Part shown: in pieces, positions 5,787 to 6,076 of the stretch
Layout of the letters: every line of letters begins with the position of its first letter
Position numbering within the stretch: position 1 is the first letter of the stretch
NCBI GenBank assembly: GCA_902782875.1
Contig: CACZPE010000270.1
Span: 1-6,076 of the forward strand
DNA: 6,076 nt
Direction: 5' to 3'
From: an uncultured Ruminococcus sp.
GTDB taxonomy: Bacteria > Bacillota_A > Clostridia > Oscillospirales > Ruminococcaceae
Notes under the pieces: model-generated
The model's input: only the letters and a program-made list of their open reading frames with translations
Databases searched by the model: none
What the model was told of the DNA's origin: nothing
Made by a program: the position numbers and the translations under genes

Positions 5787-6076
5787 ATGAATTTTTCTGT
5801 CGGCGATATACTCAGCATAGATTCTGAAGGGTACAGAGTCATAGGAAAGATACACTATGACGATCTGTACAACAACAGTTCCTGGGATGAGTACCGTGTG
5901 ATCCGCCTTGATGACAACAGTGAGGCATGGCTCAGCGTTGACGATACATACAGGGAGTATTCCATCTCGCGTATGGTGCGTACAGTCAACAAGAACGGCT
6001 ATCACGAAGTGGACAGGGGCCGTCAGTGTGTAGGATATGCCACGGGCTCGGTCGATGTAGAGCGGGGAGATACCGC
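5787..6076 (+). CDS. DUF4178 domain-containing protein, N-terminal part
   Basis: The frame opens at the ATG at 5787 and runs off the right edge after 96 full codons. The sequence begins MNFSVGDILSIDSEGYRVIGKIHYDD, with SSWDEYRV at 31-38 and EAWLSVDDTYREYSIS at 46-61. This is the pattern I know from DUF4178 proteins: an initial VGD, a G-x-x-Y-x-V-x-G strand, a W-x-EY motif and a W-L-S-x-D/E block. The fold is predicted to be beta-rich and cytoplasmic; no function is established. Such proteins often sit near genes for membrane-stress or SPFH/PspA-type proteins, and the missing downstream neighbours would show whether that holds here. A GGAAAGGGG ribosome binding site ends 12 bases before the ATG, slightly far, but no better in-frame start exists. 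There is no signal peptide or membrane segment in the visible part. Confidence 0.75.
   Translation, partial: MNFSVGDILSIDSEGYRVIGKIHYDDLYNNSSWDEYRVIRLDDNSEAWLSVDDTYREYSISRMVRTVNKNGYHEVDRGRQCVGYATGSVDVERGDT

Noticed and set aside
5733..6005. Minus-strand open frame of 90 codons near the right edge
   Set aside because: It is a shadow of the DUF4178 frame and runs across that gene's promoter.

Overview
The window looks like ordinary chromosomal DNA from an anaerobic Firmicute, most likely a Ruminococcus-type member of the Clostridia (Oscillospiraceae). This rests on heavy use of the isoleucine codon ATA, strong AGGAGG-type ribosome binding sites, sigma-A promoters close to consensus, and the gatC-gatA-gatB gene order. 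The genus is an inference from style and remembered protein similarity, not from a database search.

Layout, left to right. (1) Positions 1-767, plus strand: the C-terminal part of a PaaK-like adenylate-forming enzyme (phenylacetate-CoA ligase family), cut by the left edge. It ends at a strong hairpin (773-798) that lies between it and the convergent gat genes. (2) Positions 832-4033, minus strand: a complete gatCAB operon (gatC 3755-4033, gatA 2296-3741, gatB 832-2283). It encodes the tRNA-dependent amidotransferase that makes Gln-tRNA(Gln) and/or Asn-tRNA(Asn). It has its own sigma-A promoter at 4074-4102. Both internal junctions are built the same way: the TAA stop of one gene forms the beginning of the next gene's ribosome binding site. 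(3) Positions 4264-4665, minus strand: a HIT-family nucleotide hydrolase with a perfect-consensus promoter at 4707-4735, pointing toward gatCAB with no convincing terminator between. (4) Positions 4741-4915: a divergent control region holding three TTAGAA repeats, a perfect TTGACA-N17-TATAAT promoter, and a 9-bp dyad over its -10 box and start site. (5) Positions 4916-5653, plus strand: a CPBP-family (Rce1-like) membrane protein. (6) Positions 5787 to the right edge, plus strand: the start of a DUF4178 protein with its own promoter at 5708-5736.

The gat genes act together in translation. The HIT protein may be linked to them through shared transcription, and possibly through aminoacyl-adenylate clean-up, but that is speculative. 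The PaaK-like, CPBP and DUF4178 genes look like independent units. I see no mobile element, CRISPR array, tRNA, rRNA or phage gene, and no clear sign of an undescribed multi-gene system. The most interesting non-coding signals are the operator-like structures around the CPBP promoter.
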